Assembly (NCBI GenBank): GCA_016237705.1
Contig: CP066204.1
Span: forward strand, 940,001-1,004,000
Direction: 5' to 3'
From: Aerococcaceae bacterium zg-252
Lineage (GTDB): Bacteria; Bacillota; Bacilli; Lactobacillales; Aerococcaceae
Length of the DNA stretch: 64,000 nt
The notes below the pieces were generated by a model. The model was given only the letters and a program-made list of their open reading frames with translations. It had not been told where the DNA came from and did no database searches. Numbering within the stretch: position 1 is the first letter of the stretch; the number at the start of each line of letters is the position of its first letter. Shown piece after piece: positions 1 through 8,596 of the stretch. The position numbers and the translations under genes were made by a program.

Positions 1-737
1 AAACAGGTATTTTATCTGTCAATAATATTTGGTTACCTGACGGCTCAAAAGATAATCCAATTGACCGAGTGGCACCACGTCAACGTTTATTAGCAGCATT
101 AGATGCAGCGCGAAATGAAGAGATTAATCCACAATATTCAGTTGATGCCGTAGAAGGTAAAGTATTTGGTATGGGAGCAGAATCGTTTACTGTTGGAACG
201 CATGAATTTTACTTAGCGTATGCCTTAACACGTGGTTTATTATGGACGATTGATTCTGGGCATTTCCACCCAACAGAAGACCCGGCAGATAAAATGGCAG
301 CTGTTAAACCATTTAATCAAGGCTTATATTTACACGTTAGCCGTCCTGTGCGTTGGGATTCAGACCATGTTGTTATTATGGATGATGTATTGCAACGCAT
401 TACTGAAACGATTGTTAATAATGATTTGTTGGAAACAACGCACATTGGTTTAGATTTCTTTGATGCGACAATCAACCGTGTTGCTGCTTGGGTAATTGGA
501 ACACGCAATACGATTAAAGCAGTTTTATTAGCATTATTAGCACCACTTGATACATTAAAAGAAGTCGAGTTAGCTGGTGATTTTACAAAACGTCTAGCAT
601 TAACAGAAGAATTAAAATCATTGCCATTTGCGGCTGTATGGGATTATTATTGCTTACAAAACAATGTACCAGTCGGTACTGATTGGATTGCTGAAGTCGA
701 GCAGTATGAAAAAGATGTGTTGAGCAAACGTTCGTAA
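1..737 (+). CDS. rhaA: L-rhamnose isomerase, C-terminal part (cut by left edge)
   Basis: Converts L-rhamnose to L-rhamnulose, the first step of cytoplasmic rhamnose catabolism. The frame is open from base 3, so the gene enters from the left; about 245 of the roughly 420 residues usual for the family are visible. The GTG at 69 is internal, because upstream codons read NIWLPDGSKDNPIDR, a typical RhaA stretch. Family signatures follow: DSGHFHPTE with metal-binding Asp and His, then GLDFFDATINRVAAWVIGTR. The next gene is rhaD, the third step of the same pathway, which supports the call. The kinase rhaB is not visible and may lie upstream. Confidence 0.95.
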   Translation, partial: TGILSVNNIWLPDGSKDNPIDRVAPRQRLLAALDAARNEEINPQYSVDAVEGKVFGMGAESFTVGTHEFYLAYALTRGLLWTIDSGHFHPTEDPADKMAAVKPFNQGLYLHVSRPVRWDSDHVVIMDDVLQRITETIVNNDLLETTHIGLDFFDATINRVAAWVIGTRNTIKAVLLALLAPLDTLKEVELAGDFTKRLALTEELKSLPFAAVWDYYCLQNNVPVGTDWIAEVEQYEKDVLSKRS

Positions 738-744
738 GAAATGT

Positions 745-764
745 GTTATAATATGTTATAACAT
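745..764 (+). promoter_or_regulatory. Possible rhaD promoter -10 with adjoining palindrome
   Basis: A TATAAT at 747-752 is preceded by TGT, giving an extended -10, and is followed at once by the perfect palindrome ATGTTATAACAT at 753-764, where transcription would start. The -35 region is poor. This could be an operator-controlled second promoter for rhaD inside the rhamnose operon. That role is inferred from position only. Confidence 0.4.
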
Positions 765-802
765 AGGAATAGTTAAGTAGAACTAAAATAAGGAGAAGTC
801 AA

Positions 803-1621
803 ATGAAAAATATTTTAGATGCAAAATTTGTTCGTGAAATGATGGATACAACTGCCAACTTGTATCGTTTAGGTTGGGACGAACGTAATGGTGGTAATAT
901 TAGTTACTTATTAGATGAGAGTGAAGTAGCTGAGTATTTGGATATTAACCACGTTGAACGTGTCATTCCAATTGATTTTGAGGGAGATGCGTTAGCAGGA
1001 CGTTACTTTATCGTTACAGGTTCAGGTAAATATTTTAAAAATGTTGAAAAAGACCCAGAAGATAGTTTAGGTGTAATTCGTATCGGTAAAGACGGCAAAT
1101 CAGTAGAATTACTATGGGGCTTTGTCAATGGTGGTCGTCCAACTTCAGAACTACCGTCACATTTAATGAGTCATATTGCACGTTTATCGGTTGACCCAGA
1201 AAATCGTATTGTAATGCACTGCCATGCTAGTCATTTATTAGCAATGACCTTTACGCATTCTTTAGACGAGCGTGAATTTACACGTACTTTATGGCAAATG
1301 TGTACTGAATGTTTAGTGGTATTTCCAGAGGGTGTAGGGATTATCCCATGGTTAGTACCTGGTACAAATGAAATTGGCGAGGCAACAGCTGCTAAATTCA
1401 AAGAAAATCGTTTAGTGTTATGGCCACATCATGGAATTTATGGTGCAGGACGTGATATGGACGAAACATTTGGTTTAATTGAAACAGCTGAAAAAGCAGG
1501 GCAAGTCTTTACTTATGTGCGTGCACAAGGAGAAATTTTACAAACGATTACGGACGAGCAATTACAACAATTGGCTGATGCTTTTGGTGTGACTGCACGA
1601 GAGGGCTATTTAAATATTTAA
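803..1621 (+). CDS. rhaD: Rhamnulose-1-phosphate aldolase
   Basis: Class II zinc aldolase that splits L-rhamnulose-1-phosphate into dihydroxyacetone phosphate and L-lactaldehyde in the cytoplasm. It has 272 residues; E. coli RhaD has 274. The phosphate-binding NGGNIS motif lies at residues 29-34, a catalytic Glu at about 116, zinc ligands His139 and His141 in HCHASH, and the third His in WPHHGIYG at 209-210. The start is fixed by AAGGAG about 8 bases upstream. It lies 65 bp after rhaA and is followed by a terminator, so it ends the rhamnose operon. Confidence 0.95.
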   Translation: MKNILDAKFVREMMDTTANLYRLGWDERNGGNISYLLDESEVAEYLDINHVERVIPIDFEGDALAGRYFIVTGSGKYFKNVEKDPEDSLGVIRIGKDGKSVELLWGFVNGGRPTSELPSHLMSHIARLSVDPENRIVMHCHASHLLAMTFTHSLDEREFTRTLWQMCTECLVVFPEGVGIIPWLVPGTNEIGEATAAKFKENRLVLWPHHGIYGAGRDMDETFGLIETAEKAGQVFTYVRAQGEILQTITDEQLQQLADAFGVTAREGYLNI

Positions 1622-1633
1622 TGACAAGATGAA

Positions 1634-1657
1634 GTGGGGCATGATTGCCCCATTTTT
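1634..1657 (+). terminator. Rho-independent terminator after rhaD
   Basis: Stem TGGGGC/GCCCCA with a 6-base loop, followed by five T. It closes the rhamnose operon. Confidence 0.8.
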
Positions 1658-1674
1658 GCTTATACAGGTAGGTG

Positions 1675-1703
1675 TTCATTTTTGGTAATATATTTGTTAT
1701 AAT
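1675..1703 (+). promoter_or_regulatory. uppS promoter
   Basis: TTCATT at 1675-1680, a 17-base spacer and TATAAT at 1698-1703. The -10 lies 31 bases before the chosen uppS start at 1735, which also argues against the longer frame that begins at 1672. Confidence 0.65.
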
Positions 1704-1734
1704 GAGAAAAAATAGTAAAAACGAGGAAATGAAT

Positions 1735-2457
1735 ATGGCACAAGATAAAATCGCCATTCCCCACCATATTGGAATCATTATGGACGGTAATGGTCGTTGG
1801 GCTAAAAAAAGATTATTGCCACGAATTGCAGGACATAAACGTGGTGTCGAAACAATCAAACAAATAACAAAGCATGCCAGTCAACTAGGTGTCAAAATTA
1901 TAACACTTTATGCTTTTTCGACTGAAAATTGGGGCAGACCTGAGGAAGAAGTAAAATTTTTAATGAGATTACCGAAAGAGTTCTTTAATGCTTTTTTACC
2001 GGAACTAATTGAAAATAATTGTCGTGTTGAATGTATTGGTGATATTTCAAAATTACCAGAAGAAACGCAAAATATTTTGCAACAAGCAATTCAAAAAAGT
2101 CAGCATTGTACAGGGCTAATTCTAAATTTTGCGATTAATTATGGTGGGCAACAAGAAATTGTTGATGCTGTTCGCAATCTTGTTCAAGATGTACAGTCGG
2201 GGCAGTTGGAGATTACAGATATTGATGTATCGCAAATTGCAAATCGTTTAACGACTGCTCGCTATGGAGAGTTTGCTAATCCAGATTTGATTATACGAAC
2301 AAGTGGCGAACAACGATTGAGTAACTTCTTATTATGGCAATCAGCGTATAGTGAATTATATTTTACGGACGTGTTGTGGCCAGATTTTTCGACAGAAGAT
2401 TTTGACAAAGCTCTGTTAGCGTATAGTAAACGTCAAAGACGTTTTGGTAAGTTGTAA
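1735..2457 (+). CDS. uppS: Undecaprenyl diphosphate synthase (cis-prenyltransferase)
   Basis: Condenses farnesyl diphosphate with eight isopentenyl diphosphates to make the C55 lipid carrier for peptidoglycan and wall polysaccharides. The protein has 240 residues. The catalytic Asp is in MDGNGRWAKKR near residue 17, and the C-terminal signature SGEQRLSNFLLWQSAYSE is intact. The frame opens at 1672, but that lies upstream of the -10. GAGG at 1723-1726 places the start at the ATG at 1735. It is followed after 24 bp by cdsA, the standard pairing, so the two are probably co-transcribed. Confidence 0.95.
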   Translation: MAQDKIAIPHHIGIIMDGNGRWAKKRLLPRIAGHKRGVETIKQITKHASQLGVKIITLYAFSTENWGRPEEEVKFLMRLPKEFFNAFLPELIENNCRVECIGDISKLPEETQNILQQAIQKSQHCTGLILNFAINYGGQQEIVDAVRNLVQDVQSGQLEITDIDVSQIANRLTTARYGEFANPDLIIRTSGEQRLSNFLLWQSAYSELYFTDVLWPDFSTEDFDKALLAYSKRQRRFGKL

Positions 2458-2481
2458 GAAAATGTTAGAAAGGGTGGTAAT

Positions 2482-3279
2482 TTGAGAGTTCGAACATTGA
2501 GTGCTGTCATCGGATTAGCAATTTTTATACCATTTATTTTATTAGGCAATCAATACTTTGCTTTTGCGATTTTTGTACTTGCAGTAGTTGGATTGTTTGA
2601 AATCGCTAGGATGAAACATATTCCATATTTTAATTTAATCGGAGTAGTTGCGACATTAGCATTGACATTGATTGTATTGCCACCATATTATACATTGAGT
2701 TGGATTACGCTCACTAATTCGCAGTTTTTATTCTATTTATGTGGTATGGCACTATTAATTATGATGGTATATCGCTATAAAAATTTGAATTTTGAGAATG
2801 TTTCCTTATTGATGTTTGGAGCACTTTATGTTGGTTTTGGTTTTCGATTCATCATTGTGATTCGTGATATGGGATTAGGGACATTGATGTATTTATTCTT
2901 TGTCATTTGGGCGACAGATATTGGTGCCTATTTGGTGGGGCGATTTTTTGGTAAACGACCTTTAGCACCTGAAGTCAGTCCTAATAAAACGGTAGAGGGG
3001 TCTCTAGGTGGCGTCATCATTGCGATGTTAGTAGGGATTTTATTTTCACGCATTGTGAATCCTAACTTAGGTTTAGTTGAACATGTATGGTTGTTGAGTG
3101 CGATTTTATCGATTGTCGGTCAATTCGGAGATTTAGTTGAATCTTCGTTAAAACGTCATTTTGGTGTTAAAGATTCTGGAAACTTTTTACCAGGACATGG
3201 TGGAGTGTTAGATCGATTCGATAGTTTGATTTTCGCAAGTTTCATGTTTATGATATGGCTCAATTTATTTAGAAGATAA
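2482..3279 (+). CDS. cdsA: Phosphatidate cytidylyltransferase (CDP-diglyceride synthase)
   Basis: Membrane enzyme that makes CDP-diacylglycerol from phosphatidic acid and CTP, the branch point of phospholipid synthesis. It has 265 residues and about eight hydrophobic segments. The CdsA signature is at the C-terminus (GDLVESSLKRHFGVKDSG, then LPGHGGVLDRFDS), preceded by SPNKTVEGSLGG. It starts at TTG, with AAAGGGTGG as ribosome binding site. In most Firmicutes rseP, proS and polC follow; here a terminator overlaps the stop codon and an unrelated sugar transporter follows. Confidence 0.94.
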   Translation: MRVRTLSAVIGLAIFIPFILLGNQYFAFAIFVLAVVGLFEIARMKHIPYFNLIGVVATLALTLIVLPPYYTLSWITLTNSQFLFYLCGMALLIMMVYRYKNLNFENVSLLMFGALYVGFGFRFIIVIRDMGLGTLMYLFFVIWATDIGAYLVGRFFGKRPLAPEVSPNKTVEGSLGGVIIAMLVGILFSRIVNPNLGLVEHVWLLSAILSIVGQFGDLVESSLKRHFGVKDSGNFLPGHGGVLDRFDSLIFASFMFMIWLNLFRR

Positions 3280-3301
3280 GTCGGTGGACTTGTCTTTTTT
3301 T
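3274..3301 (+). terminator. Terminator overlapping the cdsA stop codon
   Basis: Stem AGATAAGTC/GACTTGTCT (one G-U pair), GGTG loop, then a run of T. The 5' arm includes the TAA of cdsA. Between here and mglB (3826) I see no credible gene, only regulatory palindromes and a promoter. Confidence 0.8.
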
Positions 3302-3481
3302 CGTTAAATGGGGACTGGGCAATAGAAGGTAGAAATTGTGAATAAAAGATATAGAGAAGGTATTACTCTCTATCTATTGTTAATAATGATAGTCTATTTT
3401 TGAACTATTACTGGTTGAGGTGATTTGATTATAATGTTTTAAAGAAGGTTTTAGCAATTAATGAGATATAAAAAAGTATTT

Positions 3482-3495
3482 ATGTTTATAAACAT
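3482..3495. promoter_or_regulatory. 14-bp perfect palindrome upstream of mglB
   Basis: ATGTTTATAAACAT is its own reverse complement. It lies about 150 bp upstream of the mglB -35 in non-coding sequence. It may be a distal operator; no function is proven. Confidence 0.4.
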
Positions 3496-3531
3496 GTATT
3501 GTCTTGAAAGATAATGGCGTCTATAAATTGC

Positions 3532-3562
3532 TTTGTTCTATTAATTATTAGAATAGAACAAA
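3532..3562. promoter_or_regulatory. 10-bp inverted repeat upstream of mglB
   Basis: TTTGTTCTAT at 3532-3541 and ATAGAACAAA at 3553-3562 are perfect reverse complements, 11 bases apart. No T-run follows, so it does not look like a terminator; an operator is possible. Confidence 0.4.
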
Positions 3563-3613
3563 AATTAGTGCTTACCTATAGATTATCTAAACCAATTTCA
3601 TAAAAAAATTTAA

Positions 3614-3641
3614 TGAAAAAATTTTTCAACGAAGTGAAAAA
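3614..3641. promoter_or_regulatory. Triple TGAAAAA half-site cluster before the mglB promoter
   Basis: Perfect palindrome TGAAAAAATTTTTCA at 3614-3628, with a third TGAAAAA at 3635-3641 that forms a second inverted pair with the middle arm. The cluster ends six bases before the -35 box, the position of an operator for an activator or repressor of the galactose transporter. No regulator gene lies next to the operon. Confidence 0.5.
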
Positions 3642-3646
3642 TTTGC

Positions 3647-3675
3647 TTGTATTTTTTTAACAGTCGTTGTATAAT
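3647..3675 (+). promoter_or_regulatory. mglBAC promoter
   Basis: TTGTAT at 3647-3652, exactly 17 bases, then TATAAT at 3670-3675. It leaves a leader of about 145 bases before mglB. Confidence 0.75.
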
Positions 3676-3825
3676 GCTGTTAAAGGGCTTTCATAATATG
3701 TTTTTAATGGCTAGTGGATATTATTCTGCAAATCACTACTCACTGAGAAACTTTAAAGCCATAGTGATTAAGCGCTTAATCGATTGTTGTTGTCGCATTG
3801 GAGAGAAGAGAAGGAGTTTAGTTAG

Positions 3826-4884
3826 ATGAAAAAAATTATTTTATCATTTTTAGCTTTGATGCTAGTGTTAGTATCATATGTACCAACTCAAGTAAGAGCT
3901 GAAGGCAAAACCTATGAAATTGGTGTTGCTATTTATCAATACAACGATAATTTCATGACATTATTCCGTAATGAATTAGCGTCATACTTTGAAGAATTAG
4001 GTAAAAAAGATGGCAATACATACAATTTAGAATTCCAAGACGGTAAAAATGACCAAGCTACTCAAACTGAGCAATTAAATAACTTTATTGCACAAGGTAA
4101 AGATTTATTAATCGCTAACTTAGTAGACCCAACTGGTGCAGACCAAATCATCTTGAGTGCACAAAGTGCAAATATTCCAGTAGTATTAATCAACCGTGAA
4201 CCAGCATCTTCAACATTAGAATTATGGCCTGGTAAAACAGCTTATGTTGGGGTTGATGCTCGTCAATCAGGAGTTTACCAAGGTGAAATTATTGCAGGTT
4301 TAGAAAATCATGGTGATGTTAACGGCGACGGCGTTGTTAAATATATCATGATTCAAGGTGACGCTGGTAACGTTGATGCAGAACAACGTACTAAATACTC
4401 AGTTGAAACTTTAGATAAAACAATCAAAACAGAAATTCTTGGTGAAGCACAACGTGGTAACTGGGATCAAGCAAAAGGACAAGAAATTGCAGCGAACGCT
4501 TTAAGCCAATATGGTGATGACTTAGAAGTTATCTTCTCCAACAATGACGGTATGGCATTAGGTGCTGTTCAAGCAATCAATGGTGCTGGTCGTGAAATTA
4601 ACAAAGATATCTACGTTGTAGGTGTTGACGCATTACCAGAAGTTGTAGAATTAATCGGTAAAGGTCAATTCACAGGTACAGTATTAAATGACCACTTCAA
4701 CCAATCACATACAGCTGCTGAAGTAGCTATCAAATTATTAAATGGTGAAGAAGTTTCTCCATACTTCTGGCATGATTATGTTAAAGCAACTAAACCAGAA
4801 GATGCTCAGTTAAAACGTTTAGACTATCGTGAAGAAACGATTGAACAATATCAAACACGTATTAAAGAAGCATATGGTGAATAA
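3826..4884 (+). CDS. mglB: Galactose/methyl-galactoside-type sugar-binding protein
   Basis: Extracellular substrate-binding component of an ABC sugar importer, 352 residues. The periplasmic-binding-protein fold (Peripla_BP_4 type) spans residues 29-330. A calcium-loop-like DVNGDGVVK is at about 164-172, as in E. coli MglB. Residues 1-25 form a signal peptide ending VRA. There is no cysteine and so no lipobox, which is unusual because gram-positive binding proteins are normally lipid-anchored. The start is supported by AAGGAG. It is first in the mglB-mglA-mglC operon. Galactose or glucose is the likely ligand by family; this is not proven. Confidence 0.9.
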   Translation: MKKIILSFLALMLVLVSYVPTQVRAEGKTYEIGVAIYQYNDNFMTLFRNELASYFEELGKKDGNTYNLEFQDGKNDQATQTEQLNNFIAQGKDLLIANLVDPTGADQIILSAQSANIPVVLINREPASSTLELWPGKTAYVGVDARQSGVYQGEIIAGLENHGDVNGDGVVKYIMIQGDAGNVDAEQRTKYSVETLDKTIKTEILGEAQRGNWDQAKGQEIAANALSQYGDDLEVIFSNNDGMALGAVQAINGAGREINKDIYVVGVDALPEVVELIGKGQFTGTVLNDHFNQSHTAAEVAIKLLNGEEVSPYFWHDYVKATKPEDAQLKRLDYREETIEQYQTRIKEAYGE

Positions 4885-4902
4885 TTTTAAATAAGTGACT
4901 GA

Positions 4903-4940
4903 GGGCTTCTGATCAAGCATTTGAGCAGAAGCCCATTTTT
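4903..4940 (+). terminator. Attenuator-type hairpin between mglB and mglA
   Basis: Perfect 9-bp stem GGGCTTCTG/CAGAAGCCC with a 14-base loop, followed by ATTTTT. In binding-protein operons such partial terminators raise the yield of binding protein over transporter subunits. The role here is inferred from position. Confidence 0.7.
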
Positions 4941-4964
4941 AATCAAGGTGATATGTAAATCATC

Positions 4965-6512
4965 ATGAGTGAAAATGACGCAAAAAAGGATGTGATAAAC
5001 GTGGAAAAACAAGTGTTGCTAGAAATGAAAGACATTGAAAAAGTTTTCCCAGGTGTTAAAGCGTTAGATAAAGCACAATTAACAGTAAAAGCCGGTACAG
5101 TTCATGCTTTAATGGGTGAAAATGGGGCAGGTAAATCTACTTTAATGAAGTGCTTATATGGAATTTATTTTCGTGATAATGGTTCAGTGGTACTAGAGGG
5201 AAAAGAAGTAAATTTCACAAATTCTAAAGAAGCATTGGACCATGGTGTTGCAATGATTCATCAAGAATTACAACCTATTCCGGAGATGACAATTGCTGAA
5301 AACATGTTTTTAGGAAATTATCCGAAAAAAGGCTTATTGGTTGACCATGAGAAAATGGAAGAAGAAGCTAAGAAGTTTTTAGATATTATTGGATTAAATG
5401 TTTCACCAAAAATGAAATTAGGTGAGTTGACGATTTCGCAACAACAATCCGTAGAAATTGCGAAAGCCGTTTCTCATCGGGCAAAAATATTAATCATGGA
5501 TGAGCCTACTTCATCATTAACGGCTGCTGAAGTTGAAAATTTATTTAAAGTTATTGATGCGTTAAGAGAAACAGGAATGGGAATTATTTATATATCACAT
5601 AAGATGGATGAAATTTTACGTATCTCTAATGAAATAACGATTATGCGTGACGGTCAATATGTTGGAACTTTTGACTCTCAGGAAATTACCATTAATGAAA
5701 TTATTAAGCACATGGTAGGACGTGAATTGGTTAACCAATTTCCTATTAAAGATTTTGGGCCAGGTGAAAATAATATTTTAGAAGTGAAAAACTATACATC
5801 GCCTAATCCACTTTCGTTTAAAGATTGTTCATTTGAATTGAAAGAAGGAGAAATTCTTGGTGTTGCCGGTTTAGTAGGGGCACAACGTTCAGAATTAATG
5901 GAAGCTATCTTTGGTTTAAGAGAAAGCTTACCAGGTGCTGAAATCATTCACCGTGGTAAAACGATTCATATTAATGACCCTAAAGAAGCGATTAAAAATG
6001 GTTTTGCTTTAGTGACAGAAGATAGACGTGGTTCAGGAATTTTTGGTGTGCTATCTGTCAGTGATAATACGATTACGGCATCTTTAAATAATTATCGTTC
6101 AAAACTTGGTTTATTAAGTGAAAAACATATCGCTGAAGTTGTAATGGACGGTATTAAGAGTATGCGTACGAAAACGCCAAGTCCAGAAACTGCTATTCAA
6201 AACTTATCTGGTGGTAATCAACAAAAAGTTATTTTAGCCCGTTGGTTAGCGACTAATCCAGATATTTTGATTTTAGATGAGCCGACACGTGGTATTGACG
6301 TGGGTGCCAAATATGAGATTTATGAAATTATTAATCGACTTGCCAAACAAGGAAAATCAATTATCGTTATTTCATCAGAAATGAGTGAAATTCTCGGGTT
6401 GTCTGACCGTATCATGGTAATGTGTGAAGGAAAAATTTCTGGTTTCTTAGATGCTAAAGAAGCGACACAAGAAAAAGTAATGGACTTAGCAACTAAGTTC
6501 ATGCAAAGTTAG
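4965..6512 (+). CDS. mglA: Galactose/methyl-galactoside ABC transporter ATP-binding protein
   Basis: Duplicated ABC ATPase of 515 residues that drives sugar import with MglC. The first domain has Walker A GENGAGKST at 51-59, a signature-like LTISQQQSVEIAKA and Walker B ILIMDEPTSS. The second domain has a degenerate P-loop (GLVGAQRSE) but an intact LSGGNQQK signature and ILILDEPTRG, the usual asymmetry of carbohydrate uptake transporters of this class. The ATG at 4965 has AAGGTG rather far upstream. A GTG at 5001 preceded by AAGGATG is an alternative start (503 residues). It ends 11 bp before mglC. Confidence 0.93.
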   Translation: MSENDAKKDVINVEKQVLLEMKDIEKVFPGVKALDKAQLTVKAGTVHALMGENGAGKSTLMKCLYGIYFRDNGSVVLEGKEVNFTNSKEALDHGVAMIHQELQPIPEMTIAENMFLGNYPKKGLLVDHEKMEEEAKKFLDIIGLNVSPKMKLGELTISQQQSVEIAKAVSHRAKILIMDEPTSSLTAAEVENLFKVIDALRETGMGIIYISHKMDEILRISNEITIMRDGQYVGTFDSQEITINEIIKHMVGRELVNQFPIKDFGPGENNILEVKNYTSPNPLSFKDCSFELKEGEILGVAGLVGAQRSELMEAIFGLRESLPGAEIIHRGKTIHINDPKEAIKNGFALVTEDRRGSGIFGVLSVSDNTITASLNNYRSKLGLLSEKHIAEVVMDGIKSMRTKTPSPETAIQNLSGGNQQKVILARWLATNPDILILDEPTRGIDVGAKYEIYEIINRLAKQGKSIIVISSEMSEILGLSDRIMVMCEGKISGFLDAKEATQEKVMDLATKFMQS

Positions 6513-6523
6513 GAGTGTTACAG

Positions 6524-7543
6524 ATGAGTGAAAAAATAAATGGAATAATTAAGCCTAAACGCAGTTTTAAAGAACAAGTTATTGAAAATGCCTTAATTGT
6601 AGTTATCATTTTAATGGTGATTTATACAGCGTTTAGTGCTAAAAACTTTATTAGTTTTAACAATTTAAAAAATATTTTAGCCAATGTATCTGTACGTTTT
6701 ATTATTGCATTGGGGATTTCAGGGCCACTGATTATTCGTGGTACCGACTTATCTGCAGGGCGTATCGTTGGGATTACTTCCGTAGTGACAGCTATCTTCT
6801 TACAAAGATCAGATGCACCGGGGGTTATGTATCCAAATATTGCAGGTTCTCCGATTATTGTAGCATTATTAGCGGCTTTAGCTGTGGGTCTTTTATTTGG
6901 TGCGATTAATGGTTTGATTATTTCACGTTTAAATGTACCACCATTTATTGCGACATTGGGTACACAAATTGCTATTTACGGTTTGAATATGATGCTTTCA
7001 CAAAATGCTCCAATTGGTTCATTAAATCAAACGTTTACTCGTTTTGGAGCACAGGGTGTTAAAATTGGTGGACTTCAAATACCATATCTTTCATTTGTGG
7101 CAATTGTTGCCGGTATTGTAATGTATATTTTATATCGTTATACAGTTTATGGTAAACAAATGTATGCGATTGGTGGTAATGAGGTTGCGGCTGAAGTATC
7201 TGGGGTTAACACTGGAAAATCTAAATTAATGATTTACTGTTTAGCAGGTACGCTGTATGCAGTCGCTGGTTTCTTATTAACTGCAAAAACTGGTTCTTCA
7301 GCTGTAACAGCTGGTACTGGGTATGAGTTAGAAGCCATTGCTGCCGCTACAATCGGTGGGGTTTCAACTGCCGGTGGGGTTGGTCGTGTACCAGGTATTT
7401 TAATTGGGGTTTTAGTCTTTGAATTATTAAAAACATGTTTACAATTCTTGGGAATTACACCAGAGATGACAAACGTGTTCCAAGGTATTGTTATTGTGGC
7501 AGCTGTATCATTAGATATTCGTAAAACAATGCGTAAAAAATAA
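6524..7543 (+). CDS. mglC: Galactose/methyl-galactoside ABC transporter permease
   Basis: Membrane channel subunit of the same importer (BPD_transp_2 family), about 339 residues with roughly ten hydrophobic segments. Typical family stretches include ISGPLIIRGTDLSAGRIVG, VPPFIATLGTQ and AIAAATIGGVSTAGGVG. The frame opens at GTG 6515, but AGGAG at 6511-6515 points to the ATG at 6524. It is the last gene of the operon and is followed by two terminators. Confidence 0.93.
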   Translation: MSEKINGIIKPKRSFKEQVIENALIVVIILMVIYTAFSAKNFISFNNLKNILANVSVRFIIALGISGPLIIRGTDLSAGRIVGITSVVTAIFLQRSDAPGVMYPNIAGSPIIVALLAALAVGLLFGAINGLIISRLNVPPFIATLGTQIAIYGLNMMLSQNAPIGSLNQTFTRFGAQGVKIGGLQIPYLSFVAIVAGIVMYILYRYTVYGKQMYAIGGNEVAAEVSGVNTGKSKLMIYCLAGTLYAVAGFLLTAKTGSSAVTAGTGYELEAIAAATIGGVSTAGGVGRVPGILIGVLVFELLKTCLQFLGITPEMTNVFQGIVIVAAVSLDIRKTMRKK

Positions 7544-7553
7544 TAACAATTAT

Positions 7554-7600
7554 AATGGACTTTCCTTTTTGCCAAAGGGTAGAAAGGGAGTTCATTTTTT
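7554..7600 (+). terminator. Terminator after mglC
   Basis: Long imperfect stem of an AATGGAC-TTTCCTTT arm against AAAGGGAGTTCATT, ending in TTTTTT. It stops the mgl operon. Confidence 0.7.
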
Positions 7601-7619
7601 GATGTATCTACTAAACAGC

Positions 7620-7656
7620 AAACCCCTACTGGAGTATCAAATCAGTAGGGGTTTTT
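7620..7656. terminator. Bidirectional terminator between mglC and the HAD gene
   Basis: 11-bp perfect stem AAACCCCTACT/AGTAGGGGTTT with a 13-base loop. A T-run is present on the plus strand and A residues flank the other side, so it can serve both converging genes. Confidence 0.75.
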
Positions 7657-7661
7657 AAAAA

Positions 7662-8471
7662 TTATAAATTAAAATAGTGTGTTAAGTAATCAGCTAATCC
7701 GTCTTCATCATTAGTATAGCGAGTTACATCATTGGCAACAGCTTTGACTTCTTCGGTCGCATTTTTCATGGCAACACCTAAGCCTGCAAATTGAATCATT
7801 TCAATGTCATTATTTTCATCGCCGAATGCTAAAATATTATCGACTGGAATACGGTAAAATTCAGCAATGCGTTGTACACCATAGGCTTTATTGATTTGTT
7901 TATTGACTACTTCTAAACAAGGTAGGATACCACCCCATGTTCTTACATAAACTTCGTCACCGTAGTGCTTAGTAATATTTTGTTCAATTTTTGACATTTT
8001 CTCTTCGGATGAAAAGATTGTAATTGCCGTTGGGTCATAGGTTAATGATTCACGATTCAGTCGATCTACCATTGCCAAGTCAACAGGATAAAAGGGGCTA
8101 TCCGGTAAATTCATTGAAGTGGTAAATAAACGGTCACGTCCCTCAGCACAAAGTAAGTCAATTTCAAGTGCATCTTGGTTGGCAATCAAGTCAAAAGCAA
8201 TTTCTTTGCTTAAAGGCATATGATAACTCGGAATGAATTTTTCTTTACCTGGGAAATGGCAAAGAGCACCATTAAAGTTAACGATTGGTGCTGCGATACC
8301 AATTTCATTATAGATGTTTTCACTATTGCGAAATGGACGTCCTGTCACAATACAGACAAGATGACCTTGCTCGCTAACAGCTCTTAATGCTTGAATGGTA
8401 GCAGGTGATAGCTGAGATTGGTCATTCAATGTTGTACCATCTAAATCAATTGCAATTAAATGTTGTTTCAT
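7662..8471 (-). CDS. Cof-type HAD-IIB family sugar/nucleotide phosphatase
   Basis: Cytoplasmic haloacid-dehalogenase-fold phosphatase of 269 residues. Motif I is DLDGT with nucleophile Asp9 and Asp11, motif II lies in IVTGRP, a cap domain occupies the middle, and GDENNDIEMIQFAGLGVAM supplies motif IV. The ATG is preceded by CGGGGG on the minus strand. Members act on sugar phosphates, FMN or pyridoxal phosphate; the substrate cannot be told from sequence. It converges on mglC with a shared terminator. Confidence 0.85.
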   Translation of the reverse strand: MKQHLIAIDLDGTTLNDQSQLSPATIQALRAVSEQGHLVCIVTGRPFRNSENIYNEIGIAAPIVNFNGALCHFPGKEKFIPSYHMPLSKEIAFDLIANQDALEIDLLCAEGRDRLFTTSMNLPDSPFYPVDLAMVDRLNRESLTYDPTAITIFSSEEKMSKIEQNITKHYGDEVYVRTWGGILPCLEVVNKQINKAYGVQRIAEFYRIPVDNILAFGDENNDIEMIQFAGLGVAMKNATEEVKAVANDVTRYTNDEDGLADYLTHYFNL

Positions 8472-8596
8472 AAGAACCCCCGAGTAAGAATGATTTATTT
8501 TTCGTGATAGCCGTCAAGATGTTGATAAAATTATATAATGGACTATCGTGTTAAGAAGAATCTTATCTTGGCTATTATATCTAAAATTACTTTAAC

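Noticed and set aside
3647-3829. 60-codon frame upstream of mglB
   Set aside because: It runs through the mgl promoter and the mglB ribosome binding site, has none of its own and encodes a Cys-rich unlikely sequence.
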